DNA of 58,535 nt from Jiangella aurantiaca (GTDB lineage: Bacteria > Actinomycetota > Actinomycetes > Jiangellales > Jiangellaceae): the NCBI RefSeq assembly GCF_004349105.1, contig NZ_SMLB01000037.1, positions 1 through 58,535 of the forward strand, written 5' to 3'. Under the pieces are notes generated by a model, which searched no databases, was not told the origin of the DNA, and saw only the letters and a list, made by a program, of their open reading frames with translations. This document shows positions 41,117 to 49,712 of this stretch, in pieces. A program made the position numbers and the translations under genes. How positions within the stretch are numbered: position 1 is the first letter of the stretch; each line of letters opens with the position of its first letter.

Positions 41117-42179
41117 AGCGGAACTCGACGACGTCGCCGTCGGCCATGACATAGTCCTTGCCCTCCATGCGGACCAGGCCCTTCGACCGGGCCTCCGCCA
41201 TGGAGCCGGTCGCGACCAGGTCGTCGAAGGAGACGACCTCGGCCTTGATGAAGCCCTTCTGGAAGTCGGTGTGGATGACGCCGGCCGCCTCAGGAGCGGT
41301 GGCGCCCTTGCGGATGGTCCACGCGCGCGCCTCCTTCGGGCCCGCCGTGAGGTACGTCTGCAGCCCCAGGGTGTCGAAGCCGACCCGGGCGAGCATGTCG
41401 AGACCGGACTCCTCCTGACCCATCGACTGCAGCAGCTCCAGCGCCTCGGCATCGTCCAGTTCCGACAGCTCGGCCTCGATCTGGGCGTCGAGGAAGATCG
41501 CCTCGGCGGGCGCGACCAGGGCGCTCAGCTCGGCCTTGAGGCCGTCGTCGGAGAGCTCCTCGTCGTCCATGTTGAAGACGTAGAGGAACGGCTTGGCGGT
41601 GAGGAGGTGCAGGTCGCGCAGCGGCTCGGGGTCGAGGCGCGCCGCGAAGACGGTCTGCCCGCCGTCGAGGACCGCCTTGGCCTGCTCGACGGCGGCGACG
41701 ATCTCCTGCTTCTCCTTGGCCATCCGCGCCTCCTTGACCAGGCGCGGGAGGGCATTCTCGGTGGTCTGGAGGTCGGCGAGGATCAATTCGGTCTCGATGA
41801 CCTCTATGTCAGACTTTGGCGCGACTCGTCCGTCGACGTGGACGACGTCGGGGTCGTTGAAGACGCGGATGACCTGGCAGATCGCGTCGGCCTCACGGAT
41901 GTTGGCGAGGAACTTGTTACCCAGGCCCTGCCCCTCGGAGGCGCCCTTCACGATGCCTGCGATGTCGACGAAGCTGACGGTGGCCGGCACCTGGCGAGCG
42001 GAGTCGAAGATCTCGGCCAGCTTCGCGAGCCGCGAGTCGGGCACGCCGACGACGCCGACGTTGGGCTCGATGGTGGCGAACGGGTAGTTCGCGGCCAGCA
42101 CGTCGTTCTTCGTCAGGGCGTTGAACAGCGTGGACTTGCCGACATTGGGCAGGCCGACGATGCCGATGGTGAGACTCAC
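41106..42179 (-). CDS. ychF: Ribosome-binding ATPase YchF (Obg-like)
   Basis: 357 residues, cytoplasmic. G1 is GIVGLPNVGKST, G3 is DIAGIVKGASEGQGLG, and the altered G4 NMDDEE explains the ATP rather than GTP preference known for YchF. A coiled-coil middle (about 130-200) and a C-terminal TGS-like domain (SGLDMLARVGFDTLGLQTYL to the VVEFRFNV end) complete the family layout. The GTG start is 9 bases after a -10-like TACCCT, so the gene may be leaderless. The frame continues upstream without coding character. Confidence 0.95.
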   Translation of the reverse strand: MSLTIGIVGLPNVGKSTLFNALTKNDVLAANYPFATIEPNVGVVGVPDSRLAKLAEIFDSARQVPATVSFVDIAGIVKGASEGQGLGNKFLANIREADAICQVIRVFNDPDVVHVDGRVAPKSDIEVIETELILADLQTTENALPRLVKEARMAKEKQEIVAAVEQAKAVLDGGQTVFAARLDPEPLRDLHLLTAKPFLYVFNMDDEELSDDGLKAELSALVAPAEAIFLDAQIEAELSELDDAEALELLQSMGQEESGLDMLARVGFDTLGLQTYLTAGPKEARAWTIRKGATAPEAAGVIHTDFQKGFIKAEVVSFDDLVATGSMAEARSKGLVRMEGKDYVMADGDVVEFRFNV

Positions 42180-42276
42180 AGGTGCCAAGGGTACGTGGCC
42201 CGGCCGCCGGCGACGAAGCGGATCTTGAACTGGCACGAAACGCCTGTTCCGGACCGGTTCTCGCCGCGCCTCCCGG

Positions 42277-42302
42277 ACTTTGTCGGAGGTCCCCGGCAAA
42301 GT
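42277..42302 (+). promoter_or_regulatory. Inverted repeat covering the leader of rmuC
   Basis: ACTTTGTCGG (42277-42286) pairs with CCGGCAAAGT (42293-42302) except for one T/G position. A GGAGG sits at the loop boundary. It lies 8-33 bases before the rmuC start, so it could be an operator or an RNA hairpin affecting translation. Confidence 0.4.
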
Positions 42303-42309
42303 AGCCCCC

Positions 42310-43788
42310 ATGAACGTCTCCAGCGTCCTCGTCGCCCTCGTCGCCCTCCTCCTCGGCGGCGTGGTTGGCGCGCTGCTCGTCCGCGTCCGCACGGCCGGCG
42401 CCGCCGCCACGGTGGCTGCCGAGCGCGATGCCGCGCGGGCCGAGCTCGACACCGTCCGGCGCGAGAGGCAAGAGCTGCAGGCCGAGCGCGAGGTCGACCG
42501 CGAGCGCATGCTCGACGCCCAGGCCGAGCAGACCCGGCTGGAGACCGAGCTCGCCCACGCCCGCGCCAGCGGCGAGGAGAAGCTGGCCATGCTGCGCGCC
42601 GAGCAGGAGCGGCTGACGCAGGAGTTCCAGCGGCTGTCCGTCGACGCCCTGCGGCAGAACCGCGCCGAGTTCCTCGAACTGGCCACCGAGCAGTTCAAGG
42701 GTTCCGAGGAGCGCGTCAAAACTGAGCTCGAGCACCGCCGCCTGGCCGTCGAGGCCATGGTCAAGCCGCTGAACGACCAGCTCCAGAAGGTCACCGACCA
42801 CGCCCACCAGCTGGAGAAGGCCCGCGCCACCGCCTACGGCGAGCTGCGCACGCAGCTCGAGACCATGGGCAAGAGCTCCGAGCAGCTGCGGCTCGAGACC
42901 CAACAGCTGGTGACGGCGTTGCGCGCGCCGCAGGTGCGCGGCCGGTGGGGCGAGCTGCAGCTGCGCCGGGTCGTCGAGGCCGCCGGCATGGTCGAGCACG
43001 TCGACTTCGCCGAGCAGGCCAGCGCCGACACCGCCGACGGCAAGCTCCGTCCCGACCTCGTGGTCAACCTCGCCGGCGGCAAGAAGGTCGTCGTCGACGC
43101 GAAGGTGTCGTTCAACGGCTACCTCGAGGCGCAGGAGGCCCGCGACGAGGCCACGCGCGACAAGCGGCTGGCGGCGCACGCCCGGCACCTCAAGACCCAT
43201 ATCGAGTCGCTGGCCGGCAAGCAGTACTGGGAGCAGTTCACGCCCACGCCCGAGTTCGTCGTCATGTTCGTGCCGTCCGATGTGTTCCTCAACGCCGCCA
43301 TGGAGCAGGACCCCACGTTGTACGAGTACGCCTTCGAGCGCAACGTCGTCATCGCGACGCCGTCGACGCTGGTCGCGCTGTTGCGGACGGTCGGCTACGC
43401 CTGGCGGCAGGAGGCGTTGGCGCAGAACGCGCAAGAGGTGCTGAGCCTCGGCCGCGAGCTGCACTCCCGCCTCGCCACCATGGGCGGTCACCTCGCCCGG
43501 CTCGGCCGTCAGCTCGACGGCGCGGTCAAGGCGTACAACGACGGCGTCAGCTCGCTGGAGAGCCGGGTGCTGGTCACCGCGCGCAAGATGGCCGACCTCA
43601 AGGTGGTCGACGAGGAGATCGAGGCGCCGCCGCAGGTCGAGCGGGCCGCGCGGCAGCTCCAAGCGCCCGAGATGGTCGACGACGCGCTGATCGCGCTGGA
43701 GGACATCCAGATCGATCCGCGATTCGGCCTCGGCCCGGCCACCGGCAAGGGGTCACGGTCGCGCCGCCGCAGCGGCACCGACGGCTGA
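42310..43788 (+). CDS. rmuC: RmuC-family DNA recombination protein
   Basis: 492 residues: one N-terminal transmembrane helix (VLVALVALLLGGVVGALLV), a long coiled coil (about 35-200, rich in Glu/Arg/Gln heptads), then the RmuC nuclease-like core: RGRWGELQLRRVVEAAGMVE, RPDLVVNLAGGKKVVVDAKV and TPEFVVMFVPSDVF. RmuC limits inversions at short inverted repeats in E. coli. It is divergent from ychF. The ATG has no close ribosome binding site. Confidence 0.93.
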   Translation: MNVSSVLVALVALLLGGVVGALLVRVRTAGAAATVAAERDAARAELDTVRRERQELQAEREVDRERMLDAQAEQTRLETELAHARASGEEKLAMLRAEQERLTQEFQRLSVDALRQNRAEFLELATEQFKGSEERVKTELEHRRLAVEAMVKPLNDQLQKVTDHAHQLEKARATAYGELRTQLETMGKSSEQLRLETQQLVTALRAPQVRGRWGELQLRRVVEAAGMVEHVDFAEQASADTADGKLRPDLVVNLAGGKKVVVDAKVSFNGYLEAQEARDEATRDKRLAAHARHLKTHIESLAGKQYWEQFTPTPEFVVMFVPSDVFLNAAMEQDPTLYEYAFERNVVIATPSTLVALLRTVGYAWRQEALAQNAQEVLSLGRELHSRLATMGGHLARLGRQLDGAVKAYNDGVSSLESRVLVTARKMADLKVVDEEIEAPPQVERAARQLQAPEMVDDALIALEDIQIDPRFGLGPATGKGSRSRRRSGTDG

Positions 43789-43850
43789 CAGAATGCCGCG
43801 CAGACGGCCGGCGCCCACCCGGCCGCAGCCGGCGAGTGGAGGACCCCGGC

Positions 43851-45035
43851 ATGGGTGAGGTGGCGCTGATACTGCTCGGCGTGGTCCTCGGGATCGCCGG
43901 CGACGAGGCCTACTCGTCTGTCAAGTCCCGGGTCGCCGCCCGCCGGATGGACCGACGCCGCCGGCGACTCGAGCAGTCGGCCGACCCCGTCCGGCACGCC
44001 ACCCACCTGTTGGAGATCTTCCGAACGAACGGGCTGACGGACCGGCTCGTCCGCACGACGACGACACTCGAACCGGCGCTCCTGCCGATGGTCCACGACC
44101 AGGACGATCGGCTCGTCGGCGACCTCACGCCGGAGTCGGACGCCCCGCTGCGGCTGCTTCAGCCCGACCGGGTCGAGCTGCCGTACCGGAGCGGCGTCAT
44201 CGAGCGCAAACAGCATGGCGGCGTCACGTTGTGGGACGGCTCGCTGCTCTACGCGCTCGGCGAGCCGGTCGGTGACGACGGGCTGGCAGCGGGTGTCTGC
44301 AACTACTACGCGTACGTCGACCTCAGCGACCGCATCCTGCACGAGTCCGACGAGCCGGACGGCGCCAAACCACTGCTCCTCGGCACCTTCCGCAGCTTCG
44401 ACGACGCGATCAGCGGCTCGCTGCGTCCCATCGTGATCTCCGCGGCGGCGACCTGCGTCTTCGAGGGCGCGGACGGCCGCCGCCAGGTCACGCTCCAACG
44501 CCGCTCCGACCGCGTGGTCACCTCGCGCGGCATGTACGCCGTCGCACCCGTCTTCGGGCTGGAGCCGAACGTGCTCGGCACATCGCGCAGCCGGTTCGGC
44601 CTGGTCACGTACAACGTGCTCAAGGAGATCCTTGAGGAGTTCTTCGACGAGGAGGAGTTGTCGCGGGCCGCAGACCAGCCCGGCGCGGCTCACCCCGACT
44701 GGATCTTCCGCAGCGAGCACGGCCGCCGCCTCGTCGCGGAGCTGGACGTGGGCCGGTTGCGCCTGCGCTGCACGGGCGCGGCCATCGACATCAGCGACGG
44801 CAGCGTCATCCTGGCCGTCCTTGCGCACTTCACCTCGCCGGCCTACGCCGACGAGCTCAAGCTGACCGCGCGCGGCAGCTGGGAGTCGGCCACCACCGGC
44901 GGGCCGCGCATCGAGTTCGCAGCGTTCGACGGACCGGAGCTGACGGCACTGATGACGGCCGGCACCATGACCGCGTCGAGCATCTTCGCGCTCGACCGGG
45001 CCCGCGCGGAGTTGGGCGCCGGGCCGAGCCGCTGA
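43851..45035 (+). CDS. Membrane-anchored protein with a Nudix-like domain, function unknown
   Basis: 394 residues; the ATG follows GGAGGA. Residues 4-17 are hydrophobic (VALILLGVVLGIAG), probably a membrane anchor, then a very basic stretch (RRMDRRRRRL). A middle region (about 60-190) has an unrecognised beta-rich pattern (GVCNYYAYVDLSDRILHESD). Residues about 190-340 look like a Nudix-fold domain: VTLQRRSDRVVTSRGMYAVA and the Nudix-helix-like LKEILEEFFDEEEL (257-270), although the full Nudix box is not canonical. Followed by a strong terminator. It could be a nucleotide-sensing or signalling protein; no function is established. Confidence 0.72.
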   Translation: MGEVALILLGVVLGIAGDEAYSSVKSRVAARRMDRRRRRLEQSADPVRHATHLLEIFRTNGLTDRLVRTTTTLEPALLPMVHDQDDRLVGDLTPESDAPLRLLQPDRVELPYRSGVIERKQHGGVTLWDGSLLYALGEPVGDDGLAAGVCNYYAYVDLSDRILHESDEPDGAKPLLLGTFRSFDDAISGSLRPIVISAAATCVFEGADGRRQVTLQRRSDRVVTSRGMYAVAPVFGLEPNVLGTSRSRFGLVTYNVLKEILEEFFDEEELSRAADQPGAAHPDWIFRSEHGRRLVAELDVGRLRLRCTGAAIDISDGSVILAVLAHFTSPAYADELKLTARGSWESATTGGPRIEFAAFDGPELTALMTAGTMTASSIFALDRARAELGAGPSR

Positions 45036-45076
45036 ACCGCCCGCCGCCGGCGTCGCGACGGATAGCGGCCTCCCCG

Positions 45077-45125
45077 CCGGTGATGGGTGAGCCTCCGGTG
45101 GGCCGCGAGGCTCACCCATCGCCGG
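45077..45125. terminator. Strong bidirectional hairpin terminator
   Basis: Perfect 14-bp arms, GATGGGTGAGCCTC (45082-45095) and its complement (45107-45120), with an 11-base loop. The stem extends to about 19 bp through CCGG pairing with one wobble. It lies downstream of the plus-strand Nudix-like gene and of the minus-strand chitinase remnant. Confidence 0.8.
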
Positions 45126-45133
45126 GCCTGGAA

Positions 45134-45263
45134 TCAGCCGGTCCCGAGATAGGCGCCCAGTGTGTTCGCGAACTGGTAGCCGTCGTCGCGTCCAGTTGAC
45201 CGACCAGGTCATCGCACCGCCGATCGGACCCCACGGATCGGATGGGACGAAGCCGCCGCATTG
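45134..45263 (-). pseudogene. C-terminal remnant of a GH18 chitinase
   Basis: One frame reads CGGFVPSDPWGPIGGAMTWS then VNW, the last barrel strand of family 18 chitinases. The next bases continue in another frame as RDDGYQFANTLGAYLGTG with a stop, the usual C-terminal helix. A frameshift near 45185-45190 separates them, and no catalytic domain (DGxDxDxE) remains upstream. It is a decayed fragment. Confidence 0.78.
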
Positions 45264-45367
45264 TGTCGCGGTCGCGGCGGTCGAGGTCGGCGTGACGGCA
45301 CGCGCCGGGCTGCTCGCGGCTGGGAGGCTGCACGGAGCGGCCCACGTGGCGGGACGTACGGGCCGCG

Positions 45368-45799
45368 TCAGAGCGCAGCCGGGCGGTTGAGGCGCCGCCC
45401 GCGGACGATCTCGGGCCGGATCCGGATGTAGTGCGGCCGGTCCCCCAGCGCCCACGGCGTCAGCCCGAGCGTCGCGAGCCGCGTCCGCTCGGCCGCGTCG
45501 GCGACCGCCTCGGCCCGCCCGACCAGCACCACCGACCAGCCGGTCAGGGCGTCCTCGTCGTACTGATCCCCTTCGAACGCGACGACGGCGGACCGGGTCG
45601 CGGCCGCCAGCTTCGACCCCATGCCGGTCTGGATGATCACGTCCTCGCCGTCGAGGACGAAGTTCACCGGCTGGATCGCCGGCAGCGCCGCCTCGGTGAA
45701 CACGATGCGGCCGATCGGCACCGTCCGCAGCAGCGCGAAGCAGTCGGACCGGCCGAGGTTCTCGAGGCCGGCGGAATCGGCAGGAGCGATCGCGTCCAC
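45368..45799 (-). CDS. Pyridoxamine 5'-phosphate oxidase-like flavin-binding protein
   Basis: About 143 residues. The split-barrel pattern is SDCFALLRTVPIGRIVFTEA, LPAIQPVNFVLDGEDVIIQT, AVVAFEGDQYDEDALTGWSV and VLVGRAEAV, typical of small PNPOx-like proteins that bind FMN or F420 and reduce diverse compounds. The start is uncertain: a GTG at 45799 sits right after GGAGGT, and another GTG is at 45814. It is divergent from the DUF1707 gene. Substrate unknown. Confidence 0.82.
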   Translation of the reverse strand: MDAIAPADSAGLENLGRSDCFALLRTVPIGRIVFTEAALPAIQPVNFVLDGEDVIIQTGMGSKLAAATRSAVVAFEGDQYDEDALTGWSVVLVGRAEAVADAAERTRLATLGLTPWALGDRPHYIRIRPEIVRGRRLNRPAAL

Positions 45800-45965
45800 A
45801 CCTCCAGCGTCCACACCCGGCGCCGCGAGAACCAGGGACCAAGGTCCCGCCGCAGGGGCCCGGAAGTCCGCCGGGCCACGCCCGCGCGGCCGGGCGTTCC
45901 ACGTGACCGGTCCGGCGCGGCGCCGGTCGTATCCTTGCTCGGACACGCGAAGGGAGAAGGCCGGG

Positions 45966-46424
45966 ATGAGCGATCTGCCCGCGCGGCGGCCTGAGCAGAG
46001 GGCGAGCGACGCCGACCGGGAGCTCGTCGCCGACGACCTGCGCGACGCCTTCGGCGAGGGACGGCTCGACAACGACGAGTACGAGCGCCGCATCCAGGCA
46101 GTGTGGGAGTCGCGCACCTACGGCGAGCTGGACCGCCTCACCGCCGACCTGCCGCAGCCGCTGCACCGTGAGCGGCGCCGGGCCGAGGAGGAGCAGCAGC
46201 AGGCCGTCGCGGAGCGGAAGAAGCGTGCGCTGCGCGAGTACCTCGACGAGTGGCAGGCGTGGGCCGGCGCCGCCGTCATCATGATCGGCATCTGGGGCAT
46301 CAGCAGCATCGCGGCCGGCGAGCTGCGGAACTTCTGGCCCATGTGGCCCATCGGCATCTGGGGCCTGATCCTGCTGGTCAGCGGCCTCGGCAAGCAGGAC
46401 AAGGGCAAAGATGAGGGCGCCTGA
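45966..46424 (+). CDS. DUF1707 (SHOCT-like) membrane protein
   Basis: 152 residues. The N-terminal DUF1707 domain has RASDADRELVADDLRDAFGE then GRLDNDEYERRI and YGELDRLTADLP. A charged coiled-coil linker (about 70-95, RRAEEEQQQAVAERKKR) is followed by two C-terminal hydrophobic helices (WAGAAVIMIGIWGISSI; IGIWGLILLVSGL). Such proteins are common in actinomycetes and may sense or modulate the membrane; the function is unknown. Convergent with ispH. Confidence 0.85.
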   Translation: MSDLPARRPEQRASDADRELVADDLRDAFGEGRLDNDEYERRIQAVWESRTYGELDRLTADLPQPLHRERRRAEEEQQQAVAERKKRALREYLDEWQAWAGAAVIMIGIWGISSIAAGELRNFWPMWPIGIWGLILLVSGLGKQDKGKDEGA

Positions 46425-46431
46425 CGGACGG

Positions 46432-47397
46432 TCAGTCCGACGCCGCCGATGCCTTGAGGTCGCGGCGCAGCTCGCGCGGCAGCGAGAAGATCAGCGACTC
46501 CTCGGTGGTGCGGTGCTCGTCGACGGTGGGGAAGCCGCGCTCCCCCAGCCACGCGACGACGCCGGCCACCAGCTCCTCGGGCACCGACGCGCCACTGGTG
46601 ACGCCCACCGTCGAGACTCCGGCGAGCCAGGCCTCGTCGATCTCGGACGCGTTGTCGATGCGGTACGCCGCGTCGGCGCCGGCCTCGAGGGCGACCTCGA
46701 CCAGCCGCACCGAGTTGGACGAGTTGGCCGAGCCGACCACCAGCACCAGCTCCGCCTCGGCGGCGATCTCCTTCACCGCGACCTGGCGGTTCTGCGTGGC
46801 GTAGCAGATGTCGTCGCTCGGCGGGCTGATCAGCGCCGGGAACCGCTCGCGCAGCCGGCTGACGGTCTCGTACGTCTCGTCGACCGACAACGTGGTCTGC
46901 GACAGCCACACCACGCGGGACGGGTCGCGGACCTCGACCTTGTCGACGTCGGCCGGGCTCTCGACCAGCTGGATGTGCTCGGGCGCCTCGCCGGAGGTGC
47001 CCTCGACCTCCTCGTGCCCGGCGTGGCCGATCAGGACGATGTCGAGGTCGTCCTTGGCGAACCGGCGCGCCTCGTTGTGCACCTTGGTGACCAGCGGGCA
47101 CGTGGCGTCGATGGTCCGCAACCCGCGCTCGGCAGCCTCGGCGTGCACCATGGGTGACACGCCGTGCGCGGAGAACACCACCAGCGCGCCCTCGGGCACC
47201 TCGGACAGCTCTTCGACGAAGATCGCGCCGCGCTGCTCGAGCGTCTCGACGACGTGCTTGTTGTGCACGATCTGCTTGCGGACGTAGACCGGTGGGCCGT
47301 AGTGGTCCAGCGCCTTCTCGACGGTGACCACGGCGCGGTCGACGCCCGCGCAGTAGCCCCGGGGTGCGGCCAGGAGCACTCGGCCCGAATCAGTCAT
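46432..47397 (-). CDS. ispH: 4-hydroxy-3-methylbut-2-enyl diphosphate reductase
   Basis: 321 residues. Last step of the MEP pathway, giving IPP and DMAPP for isoprenoids. The three [4Fe-4S] ligands are Cys 16 ([12 protein letters not shown]), Cys 100 ([11 protein letters not shown]) and Cys 198 ([11 protein letters not shown]). Substrate residues are seen in VHNKHVV, SAHGVSP and [10 protein letters not shown]. Housekeeping and essential in actinomycetes. An in-frame ATG three codons upstream is also possible. It is divergent from xseA, a conserved actinobacterial arrangement. Confidence 0.96.
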   Translation of the reverse strand: MTDSGRVLLAAPRGYCAGVDRAVVTVEKALDHYGPPVYVRKQIVHNKHVVETLEQRGAIFVEELSEVPEGALVVFSAHGVSPMVHAEAAERGLRTIDATCPLVTKVHNEARRFAKDDLDIVLIGHAGHEEVEGTSGEAPEHIQLVESPADVDKVEVRDPSRVVWLSQTTLSVDETYETVSRLRERFPALISPPSDDICYATQNRQVAVKEIAAEAELVLVVGSANSSNSVRLVEVALEAGADAAYRIDNASEIDEAWLAGVSTVGVTSGASVPEELVAGVVAWLGERGFPTVDEHRTTEESLIFSLPRELRRDLKASAASD

Positions 47398-47485
47398 GTC
47401 TCCCATGGTAGGTGCCCGGACCGTCGGTCCGAGCGGCCGCTGCCTACCGGCGAGGTCCATGGGGGAATCGGAGACAGGAGGTACG

Positions 47486-48724
47486 GTGCCCATCGTGGCC
47501 TTGGACACGTCCCCGGAGAAGCCCGCGCCCGTCCGGGTCATCTCGCAGCTGATCGGCCAGTGGGTGGCCCGGCTCGGCCCGGTCTGGGTCGAGGGCCAGG
47601 TGGCCCAGTACTCCCGCCGTCCGGGCACGTCGACGGCGTTCCTCACCCTCCGCGACCCGCACGCCGAGGTGTCGCTGACGGTCACCTGCCCGGTCGGGCT
47701 GCTCGACGCCCTCGAGGTGCCGCTGGCCGACGGCGCCCGCGTCGTCGTGCACGCGAAGCCGTCCTGGTACTTCACCCGCGGGACGCTCTCGCTGGCCGCC
47801 GACCAGCTGCGCACCGTCGGGCTGGGCGACCTGCTGGCCCGCATCGAGCGGCTGCGCAAGATCCTGGCGACGGAGGGGGTCTTCGCCGACGCGCGCAAGC
47901 GCCCGCTGCCGTTCCTGCCGCGGGTCGTCGGGCTGATCTGCGGCCGCGACTCCAAGGCGGAGCACGACGTGCTCGAGAACGCGCGGCGACGCTGGCCCGG
48001 CGTGCGGTTCCGGGTCGAGCCGGTCGCCGTGCAGGGGCTGAACGCCGTCGGCCAGGTCATGGACGCGCTGCGGGTGCTCGACCGCGATCCCGAGGTCGAC
48101 GTCGTCATCATCGCCCGCGGCGGCGGGTCGGTCGAGGACCTGCTGCCGTTCTCCGACGAGGCGCTGGTGCGCGCCGTCGCCGCGGCCACGACGCCGGTGG
48201 TCAGCGCGATCGGGCACGAGGCCGACACCCCGCTGCTCGACCTGGTCGCCGACGTCCGGGCGTCGACGCCGACGGACGCGGCCAAGCGCGTGGTGCCCGA
48301 CGTCGCCGAGGAGGCCGACCGGGTGGCCCGGGCGCGCGAGCGCATCCGGTCCGCCGTCCGGCACCGGCTCGACCGCGAGCGGCACGGCCTGGACTCATTG
48401 CGCTCCCGCCCGGCGCTGGCCGACCCGCATCACGGCCTGCGGCTGCGCGGCCAGGAGGTCGACGCGCTGGTGCAGCGGGCCCGGCGCACCGTGCGGCACG
48501 CGCTCGAGCGCGCCGCCGTCGAGGTCGACCACACCCGGGCCCGGATCCGGGCGCTGTCTCCTGCCGCGACGTTGGAGCGCGGCTACGCGGTGGTGCAGAA
48601 GGACGACGGCACCGTCGTGCGGCAGCCCGCGGACGTCGCGGCCGGCGACCACGTGCGGCTGCTGGTCGCGGGCGGCGAGATCGGCGCGACGATCGACGCC
48701 ACCGGCGAGCGGGCGGCGCCGTAG
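47486..48724 (+). CDS. xseA: Exodeoxyribonuclease VII large subunit
   Basis: About 412 residues. An N-terminal OB-fold ([20 protein letters not shown]) is followed by the catalytic region: [54 protein letters not shown] and [21 protein letters not shown] coiled-coil C-terminus ends with [15 protein letters not shown]. It degrades single-stranded DNA in repair with XseB. I chose the GTG at 47486, after AGGAGG; the spacing is short, and a GTG at 47495 is an alternative. Confidence 0.95.
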   Translation: MPIVALDTSPEKPAPVRVISQLIGQWVARLGPVWVEGQVAQYSRRPGTSTAFLTLRDPHAEVSLTVTCPVGLLDALEVPLADGARVVVHAKPSWYFTRGTLSLAADQLRTVGLGDLLARIERLRKILATEGVFADARKRPLPFLPRVVGLICGRDSKAEHDVLENARRRWPGVRFRVEPVAVQGLNAVGQVMDALRVLDRDPEVDVVIIARGGGSVEDLLPFSDEALVRAVAAATTPVVSAIGHEADTPLLDLVADVRASTPTDAAKRVVPDVAEEADRVARARERIRSAVRHRLDRERHGLDSLRSRPALADPHHGLRLRGQEVDALVQRARRTVRHALERAAVEVDHTRARIRALSPAATLERGYAVVQKDDGTVVRQPADVAAGDHVRLLVAGGEIGATIDATGERAAP

Positions 48725-48744
48725 CGCTGGTAGGTTGGCTGCCC

Positions 48745-48960
48745 ATGCAGGCCGCCGAACCCACCTACGAACAGGCCCGCGACGAGCTGATCCAGATCGT
48801 CGCGAAGCTCGAGGCCGGCGGCACCACGCTGGAGGAGTCGCTGGCCCTGTGGCAGCGCGGCGAAGAGCTGGCCGCGCTGTGCGAGCGGTACCTCGACGGT
48901 GCCCGCGCCAAGCTCGACGCCGCGAGCGGCGCGGACGGCACCCCCGACGCTGAGGGCTGA
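48745..48960 (+). CDS. xseB: Exodeoxyribonuclease VII small subunit
   Basis: 71 residues of helical hairpin: YEQARDELIQIVAKLEAGGT then LEESLALWQRGEELAALCER, the standard XseB pattern. It lies 20 bases after xseA, its partner in the nuclease complex. The ATG position matches the family length. Confidence 0.95.
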   Translation: MQAAEPTYEQARDELIQIVAKLEAGGTTLEESLALWQRGEELAALCERYLDGARAKLDAASGADGTPDAEG

Positions 48961-49006
48961 TCAGGCCTCGCGGTCGCACCCCGTCCGCTTCGAAGCTGTC
49001 CTTGTC

Positions 49007-49546
49007 TCAGCGCAGCAGCGTCACGAACTCCTCGAGCCCCTCGTATGAGACGGTGCCCCGTACGATCGTCAGCGCGCCGCCGTCGACGCGGACGAGGGCG
49101 CGGTCGGGTTGGTCGTCCTCCTCGAGGAGGCGCTCCCACGTGACGCCGTCGATGGTGCTCTCACCGTCGGGCTGGAAGTCCGCCAGCCGGTCGTCGCGGT
49201 AGCTCTCGATCTCACCGTCGGTCTGCTCCAGGCCGACGAACTGCTCGCCGTCGATGAGGAAGCCGAGCCGCCAGCGGTCGCCGCTGGCCTCCTGCGCGAA
49301 GTCGACACTGGTGGCGCGCCAGCCGTCCGGGACCGGCTCCGGCGCGAGCACGTCGTAGCCGTACTCGGCGCGGGCCACCTCGAGCGCCGGCTGGTAGTCG
49401 ACGGGGTCGGGCAGCCGCGGCTCGGGGTCGTTGAGCAGGTTGAACACGATCGCGAACGCCGCGATGACGCCGGCCAGGACGCCGACGCTGCGCAGGATGT
49501 CGCCCAGCGAAGGGTTGCCGCGGGTCGAGGTTGCCACGTACAGCAT
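49007..49546 (-). CDS. DUF4245 membrane-anchored protein
   Basis: About 179 residues from the ATG at 49546. One N-terminal transmembrane helix (VGVLAGVIAAFAIVFNLL) is followed by an extracytoplasmic domain with VDYQPALEVARAEYGYDVLA, GWRATSVDFA and WRLGFLIDGEQFVGLEQTDG, typical of DUF4245. Members commonly lie near ispH-xseAB in actinomycetes, as here. Function unknown. Convergent with xseB. Confidence 0.85.
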   Translation of the reverse strand: MLYVATSTRGNPSLGDILRSVGVLAGVIAAFAIVFNLLNDPEPRLPDPVDYQPALEVARAEYGYDVLAPEPVPDGWRATSVDFAQEASGDRWRLGFLIDGEQFVGLEQTDGEIESYRDDRLADFQPDGESTIDGVTWERLLEEDDQPDRALVRVDGGALTIVRGTVSYEGLEEFVTLLR

Positions 49547-49712
49547 CGTCCCAGGTCGCCGCCCGCGACGATGCGGCGGGCCACCCACGCGGCCACCCGC
49601 GGACGGCCGTGGCGTTTCCGATCGATGTACTCAAGTTACGCAACGGTGACATGTCGATGTGGGCTGGCTCACACTCGGGCGTCAAACGACCGCCTCCCGA
49701 GAGGAGCCGCAC

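Noticed and set aside
43509-46166. About 885-codon minus-strand open frame
   Set aside because: It covers parts of rmuC, the Nudix-like gene and DUF1707 antisense. Only a short piece (chitinase tail, 45134-45263) has real similarity to a protein.
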